64,000 nucleotides of DNA from assembly GCA_023512835.1 (NCBI GenBank), contig CM042086.1, forward strand, positions 17,761,820 through 17,825,819, in the 5' to 3' direction. This document shows, piece after piece, positions 12,801-26,365 of the stretch; the stretch's first letter is position 1; each line of letters starts with the position of its first letter. The stretch is from Taxillus chinensis. Lineage: Eukaryota; Streptophyta; Magnoliopsida; Santalales; Loranthaceae. Both the position numbers and the translations under genes were made by a program. The notes under the pieces are model-generated. The model was given only the letters and a program-made list of their open reading frames with translations, did not search any database and had not been told where the DNA came from.

Positions 12801-13922
12801 AATCAGTCATTTAACAATAAACAATACTACATCCGCCTACATCAAATAAATCAAACATTTATAAACAAACTTACGTTTAGCTTCATAAACGATCGTTTAT
12901 GTTCATTTATCAAGGAATAATATCGTTTTCGAATAGTTCACCAATATCATTGTTATATTCGTGAATATATTCATGAACGTTTACAAACAGTTCGTGAATA
13001 TCATTCGTGTTCATGAAAAATTAATAAATCATTGATGGTGAAGTAACAAGCAAGCATTGGATCTGCTGTATCTACAACAGTCAGAGATGATAATGAGCAA
13101 TGGCATATCCCCACCACCGTCGAGGTCGAGGAAGGATGGAGGAGCATAATTATGGGGAAATGAGTGTTAGGACTCAATAGATTGATTAGGTTTCCAAACA
13201 GGAGCGGCAGTGTCAAGAAAAAAAAATTATAAAAAAAATGAGGGAAATGAGGGAGATAGGATAATTTTTTTAAAAAAATTTATAAAAAAATAAAAAAATA
13301 TTTATACCTTTTATATCTTAATAATATTTTTATTTTTAATTTATCAAACACTTATCAAATACTTATAAAAATTAAAATACTTTTAAAATTATATTTTACT
13401 AAACATTTACCTTCTTATTTTACAGCCTATATTTCCAACAAAACTAAAAATAAATTCTCAAGCACAACTTATTAAACTAAGTCATCATCTCCCTAAAATA
13501 ATTACTCAAATTTTAGAGCACATTGTAAGTCTATTTTGACACCTTTTAGCCGTTCCAGATTGGGCTTTAGGCCCCCTCTTAAACCCATTGCGGCAAGACA
13601 ACGTAAAAAGCTAACTATTCCCCTGTGTAGATGCGCACAGCGTCCACGGTGGGGGCAAAGGCGTGGCATATTTAGAACCACACAAGCACATTGTCCTCAA
13701 CTTCAATTTTTAAAAAGGTACCAAACACCGGACAGACGAGCATATAATACCAAGCTACAACACAATCATAATCCCGAGACGATGAGGTCATAGGGGAAAC
13801 ATTACAAAAGAGCAGCAGTGCAGGTGAATGTTCCAAGCAGGTGTCAAACAAGCCAGCAATTGAAATGTGCAACTGAATACTGAAAAGAGTCGTGTCCCGG
13901 GAAATAGCTTTTTTTTTTCCTC
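9863..13922. other. Intergenic region, no gene seen
   Basis: About 4 kb of AT-rich spacer between IMP4 and the 3' end of the SRP receptor gene. GC-richer islands at 11.78-12.11 kb and 12.54-12.76 kb have short ORFs but no recognisable family. The block 12840-13020 is full of TTCGTGAA/AACGATCG-type motifs like those of nonautonomous plant transposons. 13500-13922 probably includes the SRP receptor 3' UTR. Confidence 0.5.
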
Positions 13923-16900
13923 TCATTTGATGAGTGTTTTCACAATGGACTTGACATTGAGCTTCTTGAGGTCCGTATACGACTGCCCACAACCCACAAA
14001 CATGACTGGTGCTCCTGATATATACACCATAGACAATGCCGCTCCAACCTAATCAAATCCATAACCCAGCATATACACATTTTATGTTCCAGTCAACAAA
14101 GAGAAGGCTAATTCAACATTCTTACATGCATACCTTATCATCAATGGTGTCAAACTTGGTAAGTAAAATTCCATCTATCAACCTGGGATTAGTAGATGGT
14201 GACAGGTCGGCCAATTTCTGCAGTAAATCACGTTTAAGACGTTGCATTAGAACAATAAGGTGGTTCAGTAAATGAGTATAAAAGGTGTTTTTAAAAGGAA
14301 AAACACACACAAGAAACACCAGAATTAAAGTTTTTAATCCAGTAAAAATACCTGATTGAACTTTGACAATTGATCCACCGCATCATTCCCCACAAGAGCT
14401 TCTCCAACAAACAGTACCAGGTCTGGATTGTTAAGGTTAATAAGCTTTGAAAGTGCTCGCATCAATGGTTCATTATCCTGGAGATCATAGCATTCATTCA
14501 AAATTATCAGTGCAGAGGGCCTACCTTTAATTCCACACAAGTTACGCATTGGACTAGGTACAAAGACAATCATACAATGTTGAAACATTAACCAAATTCC
14601 AAGAGTGTTGAGTATTACCTGCATCCGACCAGCCGTGTCAACCAGAACAACATCAGAACCATTGCGATGCGCCTCCTGAATGGCCTCCTTTGCAACAACT
14701 GCGGGATCTTTCTCATAACCCTTTTCAAATATGGGTATCTGTCGGAAGGTTTATAATATGACTAGCTACTCATCTTATATAAGTTTCAACTTTAACGTGG
14801 ATCCAATATGGCCTACTAATAATGGCTAAGGAACAGCAGGAGCATTTACTATCATCACTATAACAAAACAATACCTGTAGCCTCCGTGCATGAGTACGCA
14901 GTTGCTCAACAGCTCCAGATCGGAATGTATCACAGGCAGCCATCATCACATTGACCTTATGTTGTAGAAGCCAGTAGGCAACCTGCATGGATATATTGCC
15001 AATTGACATGTCAGATCTGTATGAATACTATGCACTAAGATTTTATCAAATTAATTTAGTAAGGGAAAAATGAAAGGGAATGAGGTGAGGAAGAAGACTA
15101 TAACCATTATATTCCATTCTTAAGAAGTACCAAAAAGTAGATAAGTAAAAAGGTACAACTAATAAAAAAAATTAAGAAAATGAAAAATTAAATAACATTC
15201 TTCATTGTTTTTTTTTCGTAAGGGGATTTCTCCATTGTTTCACAATAAACTTTCTATAATAGTAAAAGAAGAATAGGGTATCTTCATATGTCATTTTCTC
15301 TTCCTTTCTATCTCCAAAATAAAACCTAAAATACAAAATATAAGCTTTGGGTCACCTTAGCTAGATTGGTGGATTTTCCAACTCCATTGACACCAACAAA
15401 TACCACGACATAAGGCTTCCTCTGTTCTCGAGACGCATGCACATCTCTCAGAATATCAATAGAGCGTCTGGGAGTTAAAATACGGACAAGTGCCTCTTCC
15501 ATTGCTGTCTGCATGATAATCAACCTGTCTTATTAAGCTTTTTGCAGATATAAATGGGAAGAAGCAAACAACTATATTAATTTTAAACAGGAGTAGGGCC
15601 TTCGGAGAAAATCCACACACCTGAACTGTGGAAGATATCCTTGTAAATGAAGCCAGTTTTTTACCTTCAAGACTTGCTGCGACAGATTCACAGAGCTTCT
15701 CAGCTATCTCCTCAGCCTGAGAGTGCCATAAAAGCAGAAATAGAAGATTGAGAACACAAAGAAAGTAAGAAACATGAATAAAAGATAAGAGAAACACACA
15801 TAGAGCAAAACATGAAAGACGCTTAGACAAATACAACATTAGAGAAACATACCACATTCTTGGTCATGAGCCTATCCTTAAGAGCTTTCAGAGCTGGCTC
15901 CAGGTCGGCCTTCCCTAAATTTGCTTTCCCAGCAATACTGCATGTATAATAGTGCAAGTGAATTGGTGTAAGTATCTATATTTGTAGTGCTGAGTGCAAA
16001 TGAAGTCATTGGCAATCCCAGTCCCAGTTGAGAAATTTTCTAAAACTATAGCTTGATGCATCATACAACTGTGCACAAGATTTTTTGTTACAATTACTTG
16101 GTTCCTGGAACCCCTACCACTAGTTTTGGGAGATCCAGAGAAAGAGCCAACCCCATAGAAGCTGGGATACAAGAATGAAATTGTCTGGTAGGAACATTCA
16201 GTTGAAAATTTATTCCAACTTCATCGCATAAGTAAACTTCAATAAAACATGACTTATGATAAAAAATAAAAAAATAAAAATCAAGCAATTTAGAGATGAT
16301 TACTAGTAGCACAAAACATAAGGGCTCGTTTGGTATGATAGTATTATTTTTGAAAACGGGATTTTTTGAAAACAATGAACCCGATCAATTTAAAAGTATT
16401 TTATGAGTAGTGAAAATTCAATTGGACCTATAGTTTTTAAAAACAATCGTATTTTTAAAAATAATCGAGACTTGCCAAATGTAGCCTAAACATTTATCCT
16501 CAAATATCAATTCTAGATATGAGGAAAGCAATCAGTTTGGTAAGTTCATTAAAAATGAGATAAATGTGATGAGGCTCTCTCTACAAATTAAAGTTGCACA
16601 AGAAAGCCCAACACGAAGCGAAGTTCAATTTGGGCAGTGCACAATTCGTGCAATGGGAAGATTGACGTCTTGTGCGGCACATGGTTTATGCAAAAGAGAG
16701 AATGATATTTTAGGTACTCACAGAGAAAAAGAAAGCGTCGAGCACGTTTTGTGCATATAATTCGAACAAACTCTAATGCCATGTGTATTTAGGATTTATA
16801 ATCATTTCTAAGTATTTATTTATTATTGGGTATTAAATAAGGATAAAATGATCATTAATATTAAAGTTTCCAATTACAACGAATCTCTGCATATATAAGG

Positions 16901-19356
16901 TCATCTATGACATGAATTTTAATATTCAAAAAGTTTAATAAGGCAAAACATTTTAGGAATTTTCTTATCAATTAATTACTTAGACTAAAATTTGAATAAA
17001 TTCAATTATTCATTTCTAGATTGTTATTTAATCCTAATCAAAATTATTCCTCTCTAGATTATTATTTAATCATAATCAAGATCCCGAATATAAATAAAAA
17101 GACCATTAGCAAATAGCAAGCTAAGCTATTTGAGTTTCAATTGAGATCGACTCGAAAAAAATTAAGCTAGTTACTCGTTTTAGTTCAGTCTGAGCCTATG
17201 ATAAAACTCTATGAGCTTAATGAGGTTGAGCACAAGCCTAATATAAGCGTTCCAATCATGAGCTTAAAAAATCAAATCTAACAAGCTTATGTTGTTTTAT
17301 TAATTTATTTATTTATAATGATTAATTTATACCAAAAAAATTATACCAAAACCTTTACATTATTAATTTATTAGATTTAATGGTAAATGAATTAAAATTA
17401 TGTTTTTAGCTAATTCAAGTAAAATAAACTTAATATTTTGGTAAATCACACCCAGCTAAGCTTAAGAGTCTAAACAAGTTCATGAGCTTGAGTTAAGCCT
17501 AAATGAGTCTAAAGCTGAGTTAGATTTCAAGCTCGCCCCAAAGCTCAGCTTGGGCTCAAGTTAAAAAATTTTTAAACAAACACAGTTTGTTTAAGTCAAA
17601 GCTCAAATTAGTTTGAGTTGCTAGCAACCTTAGGTAATAATAACATAAAAAAGAATGACAGGCTACGCGACATGAACCAAGGCTAATATCAATTATGATT
17701 ACAAAAATAACACCTACTTATAAAATTTTAATAGTGGGCTGAGAGTAATACACTTTTTCTTCAGTGAAAGCTTCAGACATTGGGATCCTACACATATAAT
17801 AATGGGAATCCAATACTTTGTTTCTAAAACTGTCTAATACAACTCTTAATGGGTTCATTTTAAAAAATAAATCTTGACAAAATATATTATCAGCAAATAA
17901 CCATGGATTTAAATAAGAAATTTATTAAAAAGATGATTCCATGGAATGAACTGCTAACAAAGTAGATATAAGAACTCTGATTGGAATTATGTTATGCAAC
18001 TTACAATAAGAATGTTTTTATCAATTTATGTGATTCTTTTTTACTATCAATGTATACAAATTTTCCATTCACCCTACAATGTGAGAGAAATTAAGGGAGG
18101 AGAATTATAGTTGTTAGATATACACAGCATTCAAGAAACTAGACTATGCAAGTGATATTTCATTTGGGAGGGAGGGATGGGGGTGTCGTATGAAATAGAA
18201 ATATACTTGGAGTGTAAAATGAATATTAATCACCGAGGCAATGATTAATTATTTTCAATCTAAAAGCTAGTACAGTAACTAAGAAACTGAAACAAAAGAG
18301 CTAAAATCTGAATTTTAAAGAAGCACTTAGACCAACATAGGATGTGATAACTAAAATTGAGACAAGACTGGGAATAACCAACCTTTGGAACATAGATGAG
18401 AACCACCCTGTCTTCTTTGCATCAACTTTGTTTTGTTCCACTTCCTCATCCTCTTCAGCTTCACTTTCACTGCTGACAATATCCTCTTTGTCCATCAAAC
18501 TATCACCTTCATCCGCAGCCACAACTGTAATATTCTCATCCCCTCTCTCACACACAGGATCCGTAAAATCCAATTTAGCCTCAACAGGGGCTTCATTCCA
18601 AACTCTATTTTTCTTTGTAATCTTTTTCTTTGGCTCCACCTTAGGGCCCTTACTAACAACAGTATCCACTTTTTTGCTACCTTTACTTCTTAATTTCTGA
18701 AGCTTATTTACATCAAAAGCCCCAAGATTGGAACTCTCATTTTCTCTACCATTTACAACACTAAGAGCATTATCTCCTTCAGGGCCAACGTGATTCCCAT
18801 TTGGATAACCATTCTTCAACTTCTTGCCACCTTTCGAATTTTCAGCATCTCCACCACCATTCTCCTGAACACCACCGCTTTTCTTCTTACTTCCTCCTTC
18901 AGATACACCACCCTTAGCCATCTTTCCTTGATTCTTTCCATTACTTACAGGCTTGCCCACCTGCTTTGATTTCTTCATTTCCTCAGCTCTCGCCTCCGCC
19001 TCCTTCCTAAGCTGCCTAAACACATCATCAAATTCATTATACAGAGTCCGCTTTGGATCATAAATCTCTGAAAACTCCTGCTTCACCATTGAAAGCAGAT
19101 CATCCACATACAACAGATGAAGAATTTTCTGATACACGGCCACAAAGACAATGCCGAGCTCATTGTGAAAGGTCCATTTCAAAGTATAGGCAGCACCAGC
19201 GGCATCATAATTGTAGGAAGCGGCACCAGACCGCTCCTCCAAGAGACAGGATCTGATCAATGTGTCTATCGGCGACCCCTTAAGAGCATTACCGAGCTCC
19301 TTGCATGTCCAGAGGATCAAACCCCCTCGGGTAAAGATCAGTAGCTGCTCTAACAT
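13923..19356 (-). CDS. SRP receptor alpha subunit (SR-alpha, FtsY-type GTPase), complete
   Basis: This is the ER membrane GTPase that docks SRP-ribosome complexes for co-translational targeting. Coding exons, high to low: 19356-18383, 15937-15853, 15716-15621, 15508-15356, 14982-14875, 14738-14619, 14477-14352, 14217-14134, 14048-13923. They give 623 codons plus TGA. Residues 1-120 are the SRX domain ([16 protein letters not shown]) that binds SR-beta; 120-310 is a charged Lys/Glu-rich linker. The NG domain follows, with G1 GVNGVGKST at 424-432, [11 protein letters not shown] at 454-464, DTAGRMQ at 506-512, TKFD at 574-577, and closing GxG at VGCGQ. No GTPase motif is lost. The first in-frame ATG downstream of the 5' UTR is used. 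Intron 1 (2.4 kb) holds a Tourist-like MITE and a second transposon remnant. Confidence 0.95.
16322..16486. mobile_element. Tourist-like MITE in SR-alpha intron 1
   Basis: The 165-bp element is flanked on both sides by TAA (16319-16321 and 16487-16489), the target size and sequence of PIF/Harbinger (Tourist) elements. Termini are GGGCTCGTTTGGTA and, reverse complemented, GGCTACATTTGGCA. The interior is AT-rich and noncoding. Boundaries are well set by the duplication; superfamily is inferred from target and ends. Confidence 0.7.
17100..17635. mobile_element. hAT-like nonautonomous remnant in SR-alpha intron 1
   Basis: Both ends are dense in AGCTT/GAGCTT and CTCAAGTT motifs, such as GCTAAGCTATTTGAG on the left and GTTTGAGTTGCTAGCAACC on the right, around an AT-rich middle. 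This is the usual look of a widespread plant hAT-type element. Exact termini and target duplication were not established. Confidence 0.35.
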
Positions 19357-19387
19357 CTTCAAACCCTAGATGCAGCTCTGTTGGGCA

Positions 19388-19574
19388 CTGCAAAAAAAAA
19401 AAAAAAACACATCCCTCAAGAAAAAAAAAAAGATTTCCACAAACCCTAGAAGTAATCATCAAATTCATCATGTTTGATCGATTACAATGAAAACAAAATG
19501 TGAAACCCAGTTAGAAATTGTGGTTTCTTTCCTTTGATGGGTTGGATCAAATCAAAATCGCGGGAAGATCAAAC
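19388..19574 (-). other. Probable 5' UTR intron of SR-alpha
   Basis: On the minus strand a donor GTTTGATC follows GGACTTTAG (ending 19575), and a long pyrimidine tract ends in TTTTGCAG just before 19387. The acceptor is 31 bases upstream of the ATG. Splice signals are good; use of the intron is inferred. Confidence 0.5.
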
Positions 19575-19830
19575 CTAAAGTCCGTAAAGTTTTGATCGAG
19601 GTGAATTTGGATCCGAGGATTAGGCAAAACACAAAATTTGATATGTTTCGGACAAGAAATTAGATTCGAATAAAAAATCACCTGTCTTCCTTCGCGCCGA
19701 TCTCTCCCCAGAATCGAACAAGTAAAAATATATATGAAGAACAAAAACGTGCTGCAGCGAGGGAAAAAAAAAACAAAAACAGAACGAGAAAAAGAAAGAC
19801 AATCAGAGACGTAGGAGGACGGGTGGGGGT

Positions 19831-19837
19831 ATTTATA
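19831..19837 (-). promoter_or_regulatory. TATA box of SR-alpha
   Basis: CTATAAATAC on the minus strand sits in a GC-rich context about 475 bases upstream of the ATG, which fits a leader with the 5' UTR intron. The expected start of transcription is near 19800. Confidence 0.55.
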
Positions 19838-19866
19838 GGGCGTACGGAATTGCTCGCCTTATTTGG

Positions 19867-19879
19867 TTGACCGTTGACT
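19867..19879 (+). promoter_or_regulatory. Two adjacent W-box cores
   Basis: TTGACC (19867-19872) and TTGACT (19874-19879) are one base apart, 30-50 bases upstream of the SR-alpha TATA box. Paired W-boxes are WRKY factor targets. Six-base motifs arise by chance, so use is only inferred. Confidence 0.3.
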
Positions 19880-20590
19880 TACCGCGGTGAATCAATATCG
19901 CGCACGCCGTTACTTTATTTACCGACAACGCGGAAACGAAATTAATGGCCTCAACCCAATGGTTAAAAAGAGTACATCTATCGTCTGTGAGTGCGTGCGT
20001 GCGTGGGTGTGTGTTTTAAATAAAAATAAAAAATAATCAACAAAACTGATGAATAAATTATTTATCTCACTGAGAGTTGTCTCCTAAAATGTCAATTATT
20101 CTCTCTCTCTCTCTCTCTCTAATGAAAATCCATGATTTGTTGCACCACATATGAGTCGATCAAATGAGATTATCTTGAAGATGTGGATCAATGAGCTCAA
20201 ATTTCATAAAAAGCCTACATGAAAACCGCCAATGCAGGATTAGTAAAACCAAAAGCTGACATTACTTTTAGAAAACTACAACAAAAACCTTAAAATACAC
20301 ATTCAATACCGTTTTAAAATAAAATATTTAACAAAATTTTGAGTGTTAAATTATTTTATTTTTCATAAAAAAAAATTCTTAAGGATCTATTATTTTATGT
20401 GTAGCTTAAAGGATAGTTAATAAAACAAGTAGGCCAAGTGAGGAATAGAAGCAACATGAATTTATAACCTGCTTAACTCATAAAAGAATGCTATGAAAGG
20501 CATTCCTCCAAAAATTATTATAATATTATCCTATTTAAGGATATTTTCTTATCTAGCACAGATAGTGTGATAAAAATGATTAGGTGATTT
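19880..20590. other. Intergenic, upstream of SR-alpha
   Basis: AT-rich with a (TC)n run at 20099-20120 and a GTGC-rich run near 19990. No gene seen. Confidence 0.5.
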
Positions 20591-21371
20591 GAGCGTGTTT
20601 GGTGTACATAGTTTTCTGATGTTTTTTATGTTAAAAAATCAAAAACATGGCCATCACATTGTTTGGCAAAAAATTTTAAATTTTAAAAACAAAAAACAAT
20701 ACTATTTAAATGATATTAAATTCCGTTTCTTGGAAACAGCAATGGCTGTTTTCTCTTTTTGTTTTATGTTTTTTCCTTTACTCTGCTTCTCTTTCGGCAC
20801 CACGCTGTTGTTGTGCGATTCCCTCCCCCTCCTCCTCATCTCCTCTCACGGTGCCGCGCTGCCACTGTGCAATTCCCTCCCCCTTCTCTTCCTCTCTTGG
20901 GCACTGCCGCCACTGTGTGACCCCCGCCCTTGCTGCATCACCACGCCGCTACACAACCCTTGCTCCCTACTGCTGCTCGATCTTCCTCTGGCGCTGCACA
21001 ATCTCCTCCACCGTTGCTCGATCCCCCCTTCACTCACCCCCCTGCACGACCTCCTCCCGCTGCGATGGCCAGCGACCCCTGCGTTGCTTGGATCTGCTCC
21101 CCGCAACGACTGGTGACCCCCCCCCCCCCTCCCCCCTCCACAACGCCTAAATTTGCCCCCCTACGATGCCCGCGACCTCTCCGACGACATCCGGCGAGCC
21201 CCTAATGAATGGCGACTCCCCTACACACATCAATACAGTTTTTAAAAAACAAATTAAAAATATTGACAAACAAATATTTAACTTTTAAATTATTACAAAA
21301 ATGATTTCTGAATGTAGTTTTTAAAAATAATTTTTAAAAACAAAAAATTGAGTTTCACACTAAACATAATC
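20591..21371. mobile_element. Tourist-like element carrying a GC-rich segment
   Basis: Termini GAGCGTGTTTGGTGT and (reverse complement of the right end) GATTATGTTTAGTGT match in 11 of 15 bases, and both subterminal parts are AAAAACAAAAAA-rich. Flanking triplets are TTT and TTA, not a clean duplication. Between them, about 20755-21225 is a C-rich segment with imperfect tandem units containing GCGATTCCCTCCCCC or close variants. ORFs in it are low-complexity Arg/Ser/Leu/Pro strings, so I do not call a gene. It may be a captured host fragment or an expanded repeat. Confidence 0.45.
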
Positions 21372-24300
21372 TTAATTTGTTATGTATCCTACTGCGCAAT
21401 CAGATTTTCATGATAGATTTCAAAAGCATGTAGATATTAAACTTTTATTATCTGTAATTATTGAAAGTCTTATTAAATTAAAACTGAAAAATTAATGGGC
21501 TAGATCATTAGGACTACATAACTATATATATGATCATCTAGATTTTAATTCACGTAGCTACTCAAATGATGTTGAGTATAATGTTATTGATAATGACGAA
21601 CTCATATATTTAAAATTAAAGCATTGAAAACAATAATAAGAACCCATACAGATTGACAATCTAACTACTAATATGGACAATCAGTCCACATCAAATGTGT
21701 GATCCCTTCAATCATGCTCTATAATCGAAGAGACAGGTTCAACAATATAGTGAGACTAAAACTTCATTTGTTTTTGATAAAAATAAGTTTCATTTGAAAA
21801 ATAATTTTTTTATAAGAAACAAATTTTTCTAAAAATTTAAATTGGATTTTTGTTGTTTTGTAATATTATAAATTTTAAATATTTTGATATTTATAAAATA
21901 ACTTCTTGAATCAAAGCATAATTAATATGTTTGGAAAATTAATTTTTAACATTGAGAAAATATGTTTCTTAAACATGTGTATAACTGTTTTGTCTGTCAA
22001 GTTCTTGTTGCATAGACAAAATAATTATTTTTTGTTGTTGTGGTTGCCTTTAACGACCACACCTACGATTACTTTTCGAGTTCAATGGCGTATTGGCTAG
22101 TAGCTCATTTGGGAACTTATGAAGTCTCGAGTTTAAATCTATTAAAACTATTTCGAGTTCGATGCCCTATATAATATTAATAGCACTTATGAGGTTTCTA
22201 ATAAAGAATTTGTGCATGTCATTATTACTTAGGGTTTTTAGATGGCTATAGAGCAACACTTACGTTGCACTTCAATTATAGTAAATAATAAAATGTCTTT
22301 AAAGAGCACATGTTCCAATGTAACAATCTTAAAATACATAGAATCTTCATTGTAGTGTCCGTATACTATGTTGTCTAATAAAATATTATTTTTATTTTTT
22401 TACTTAAAAATAATCCTTTATTATTTTATATACTCAAAAAAAAAACTATAATAATTTAAAAAATAAAAGATAAAACACTCAAAACAATATATGTCTTAAA
22501 GGATTGAAAAAGAATAAACATGTCCCTACAAGGGAAAAGATTTATACCAACGGAAAAATTTCATTAGTATAAATATTTTTTTCGTTAGTATAGACCCTTG
22601 AGACTACTCCGACGGAATGACATTTCGTCAATAAAAACCTCATCAGTATAGGATCTATACCAATGCCAAATCTGTCTATATAGACCCGTGTCTATTCCAA
22701 CGAACAAATCATGGTGGGTATAGAGAGTCTGGTATATTCCGGCAAAAAAATTTTCTACCAGCATAAACCTAAAAGGTCTATAATCCATCAGTATAGTCCA
22801 CATTTATAGATTTAAACCCATTTAACAATAGGCTTTAAGGGTTTTTGGTCTATGAGCCGCAATTTAAACGGTATTGGTCTGCGGATACAAATCGGTCAGT
22901 AGACCATAACATTACCCATGCCCAGGTAGCCAACAACCCACATAATTACTTAAACCTAACATAGTAATAACGCTGTAACACGTTACACGTAGCCCTCCCT
23001 CCCACTGCCACTGCGCGCGCACTCGCGGGCCGTAACACGACAACACCTCTCAATCTCTTCCCTAATCCTTACCCAAACCCTTTATGCACAAATCTCAGCA
23101 ATCAGCAACTACCTGCTAACGTCTCTATCTAGCGCAACGTCCTCACCAGTCACTGCATCATCGGACCTAAGATCTTCACCAGCGTTATCACCTACTACCC
23201 TCTCCGCCGTTGGCAATCAGCAGCTTGCTACCCACTCTGCATAGATCTTCCTCCTCATAAGTACTCAACAGCTACCACGTCTTCTCCAATTTTCCTCCAC
23301 GGCGTCCCCATCTCTGACCGTCCGACAACTTGTGCTCGCCACTGTCGGAAGGGACGTCACCTTTTCTCCTCTCTCCAAGTCTGATTCTATCAGTGCGAGT
23401 CTCCCTCTACCTCGTTTTTTCCTGTACATTTGTATGTCATTGGGGACGGTTTAAATAAAATAAAATAAATCATAATTATTGCCTTAGTATTTTCTCTAAT
23501 CCTGGGATATGATATGGTTAATGGTTATGCATGATGAATCTTGATGGTTTGGGGTTGATGGTTCTGCTTTCTGAATATGATTTTGTTTCGTGTCTTTTAT
23601 TTTATATAGGTTGCTATAAATCATGTAATGTTGTTTATTATTGTAATTTTGTTGTTGTTTATATAAAAGTATGATGTTTGAGCATCAACTGTTGATTTAA
23701 GGACGAATAATGATGATAATGTAGTTGAATGATCATTGTTACAAGTAACTTTTTAATTTTTTTTATTATCCTAAATAAATTAAACCGTTTAAAAGTTTAT
23801 TTAATGTATTTATAATTTTATTAATTTATAAATTCGTGGGAATGTGAAAAAGATGACATTAAAAATATGATTTATCTTTAATAAAAGGTATAAACAATGA
23901 AACTTAGAGTTTGAGATGATTCATTATTATTTATGTCATGTATCATTTTAGTTTGACTTTTGGAATTTGTTGAATGTAGTTATGTGTTTAGAATTTGTTT
24001 AAACACTTTATTATGGTAGTGAACCTAATTAATTGTATAGAGTTTGTTTAAGCATTTATTTATTTTAAATAAAAGAGGCTCACCTGAAAACTAGCCTACC
24101 ATGCAAGCAGATTTGGCTTGGCAAAAAAATCAAACTTATTTTTAAAATTAGCATGACAGGCTCAACCTGTTTAGGCCTGAGCCCGTGTGAGTTTCACTCA
24201 GCATGTCCCTATTTACTCATTTAATACCCGAGAGATGTTACTAGACAAATTTATGGATAATATATATAGCACAACATCGTAACAAATAAAATAACAAATA

Positions 24301-26321
24301 CTAGCTTAATTTTCAAATTGCCAAAAATAACTATATATATTTATCTGGTACCATTAAATAATTTCAAGCAATATATTTATAGACTATTTTATATAATTAT
24401 AACATAGTTATTTGTTATTTTGATAATTTATTCACTTGGATGCTCTTAATTAAATACTATAGACTTAACAACATATGCTAAATTCAATCTAATCTCATAA
24501 AAGTAGTAACAATATAATTATACAATATTATTAACAAATTTGAATAAATAAATTATAAAGTATGTTAATTAATTAAAGCATAACTATTTGTAATTTTGAT
24601 AATAACTTATTTAATATAACGATCTTGATCTAATACAATATAACATGCGCTAAATTTTAATTTACAAATTAAATCTAAATAATTCACATATATTTATAAT
24701 TTCTAACTCTGAGATGAAAAAAAAGACAATCTCTTTTCGTTTATTACAAAGAAATAATATAATATGACGAATTCTAATGATGATAAATATTATTCGAATT
24801 TAATGTTCAGCACAAATTTTAAAAGTTACATTTTATGATAAAAAATTGAAAGTAGGTGAGTGGTAAATGAAATGTATTTTTTTAATCAACAATTATTTAT
24901 AAAATTATATTCATATGTTATTTTTTATACTTTATAATAGAATATTAAAATAATATTAAAATATTAAAATAAACTACTTACTTTCAGCATAAAAACATTG
25001 CATTTGGGTTTCAGTATAAACACAATTATAAACCATATTATATAATTATAACATCTTTAATTATATGTATTGTATGATTTAAAATTATAAACCAAATTAT
25101 ATAATTACAATTGCAACCTAGTTAACTCAACACTTTTAATATATAAATTATAAAAAAATTTATGTATCAATAAAATTATTACGATTATATCATTTATATT
25201 TACAATTAAAAATTTACATTCAAATTTTAATAGGAGTCTTTGATCCATGTTTTTATGATTATTTGATATAAAATTTCAGAAAATAAATAAATACAAATAT
25301 ATTCTACTCATTTTAAAATGATATTCTTTAATAAGAAAATATTATTTGCATTAATAAGCAGGCACGCCATGCATTTCAACCTTGGGGTAATATCTGTCCT
25401 ATTGGAAAGGGGATAGACCTATTATTGTATCTTGTCCGAATTCAATTGGGTTTGACTTATTATCGAATTTCACTCCTGTTTAGATAAGGTGTCAAATTTT
25501 AAAATCACACCAGATTCCATGTGTAGATAAGGCGGAGTATCCCATCATTTAGCGGAATTAGCGAGAGAGGTTTCAACCGCTCGCATCTCGCTACTGCTCT
25601 GTATTAATTTAATTTGCTTATATAAATAATTTTGACTTAAATTAAACTTTTATGCTATTTTTAACCCAAATAATTAGCAAAATTAATTTAATTTATAATA
25701 ATAAATATCATTTAAAATGTTAAAATTTATAAATAATAATTTTAAAATATTATAAATTATAAATATAAATAATTAAAATTAAATAAAAATATCCACTACC
25801 TATTAACGCTTTTCATCACTTTTTAGATGTAAAATCAAATTTGAAAACCGTTTTCCATCCCTATGAACAGGATAATCTGCCGAAAAAAAAAAGGCCGCAG
25901 AGGATAACGGGTGCGGTACCCACTATCCATCCCTATTTGGAGCCATTTATTTATTTATTAAAATAATTTCCATAAGTGATAAGTCGCACTATAATGATGG
26001 TAGTTAGATGCGTGCAAATTATCTGACCCGCGCACTTCCGAATTGGCAATAATTAGTCAATGGTGTGAGGATTGATATAATAGTGACGACTTGACTTATG
26101 CTGCCACCTTTCACAATCATTTAGTTAAATAAGGATAGAGCATAGCAGTGCCAGTGTAGGCAAGGTTTTACCAGTTTATTTATTTATCAACAATTTTCAA
26201 AGGAAAAAGATAAGGAAAGCGAGCGATTACATTTACGTGCGTCAGACTTGTTGTGGTCCAGCAAGCATGTGAGCCTGGGAATCTTCTTGAACGTGTGATA
26301 TTTTATTTATTTTTATCACGC

Positions 26322-26324
<3 letters not shown>

Positions 26325-26365
<41 letters not shown>
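26325..26365. repeat. (TA)n microsatellite
   Basis: About 20 TA units, uninterrupted. Confidence 0.9.

Noticed and set aside
13536..13793. 85-codon plus-strand ORF
   Set aside because: No family, antisense to the probable 3' UTR of SR-alpha, composition unlike coding sequence.
20589..21205. Overlapping long ORFs on both strands
   Set aside because: All derive from C-rich imperfect repeats; low complexity and mutually overlapping.
22040..22205. tRNA gene or SINE from A/B-box-like words
   Set aside because: The boxes are imperfect and no cloverleaf could be drawn; kept only as a remark on the intergenic region.
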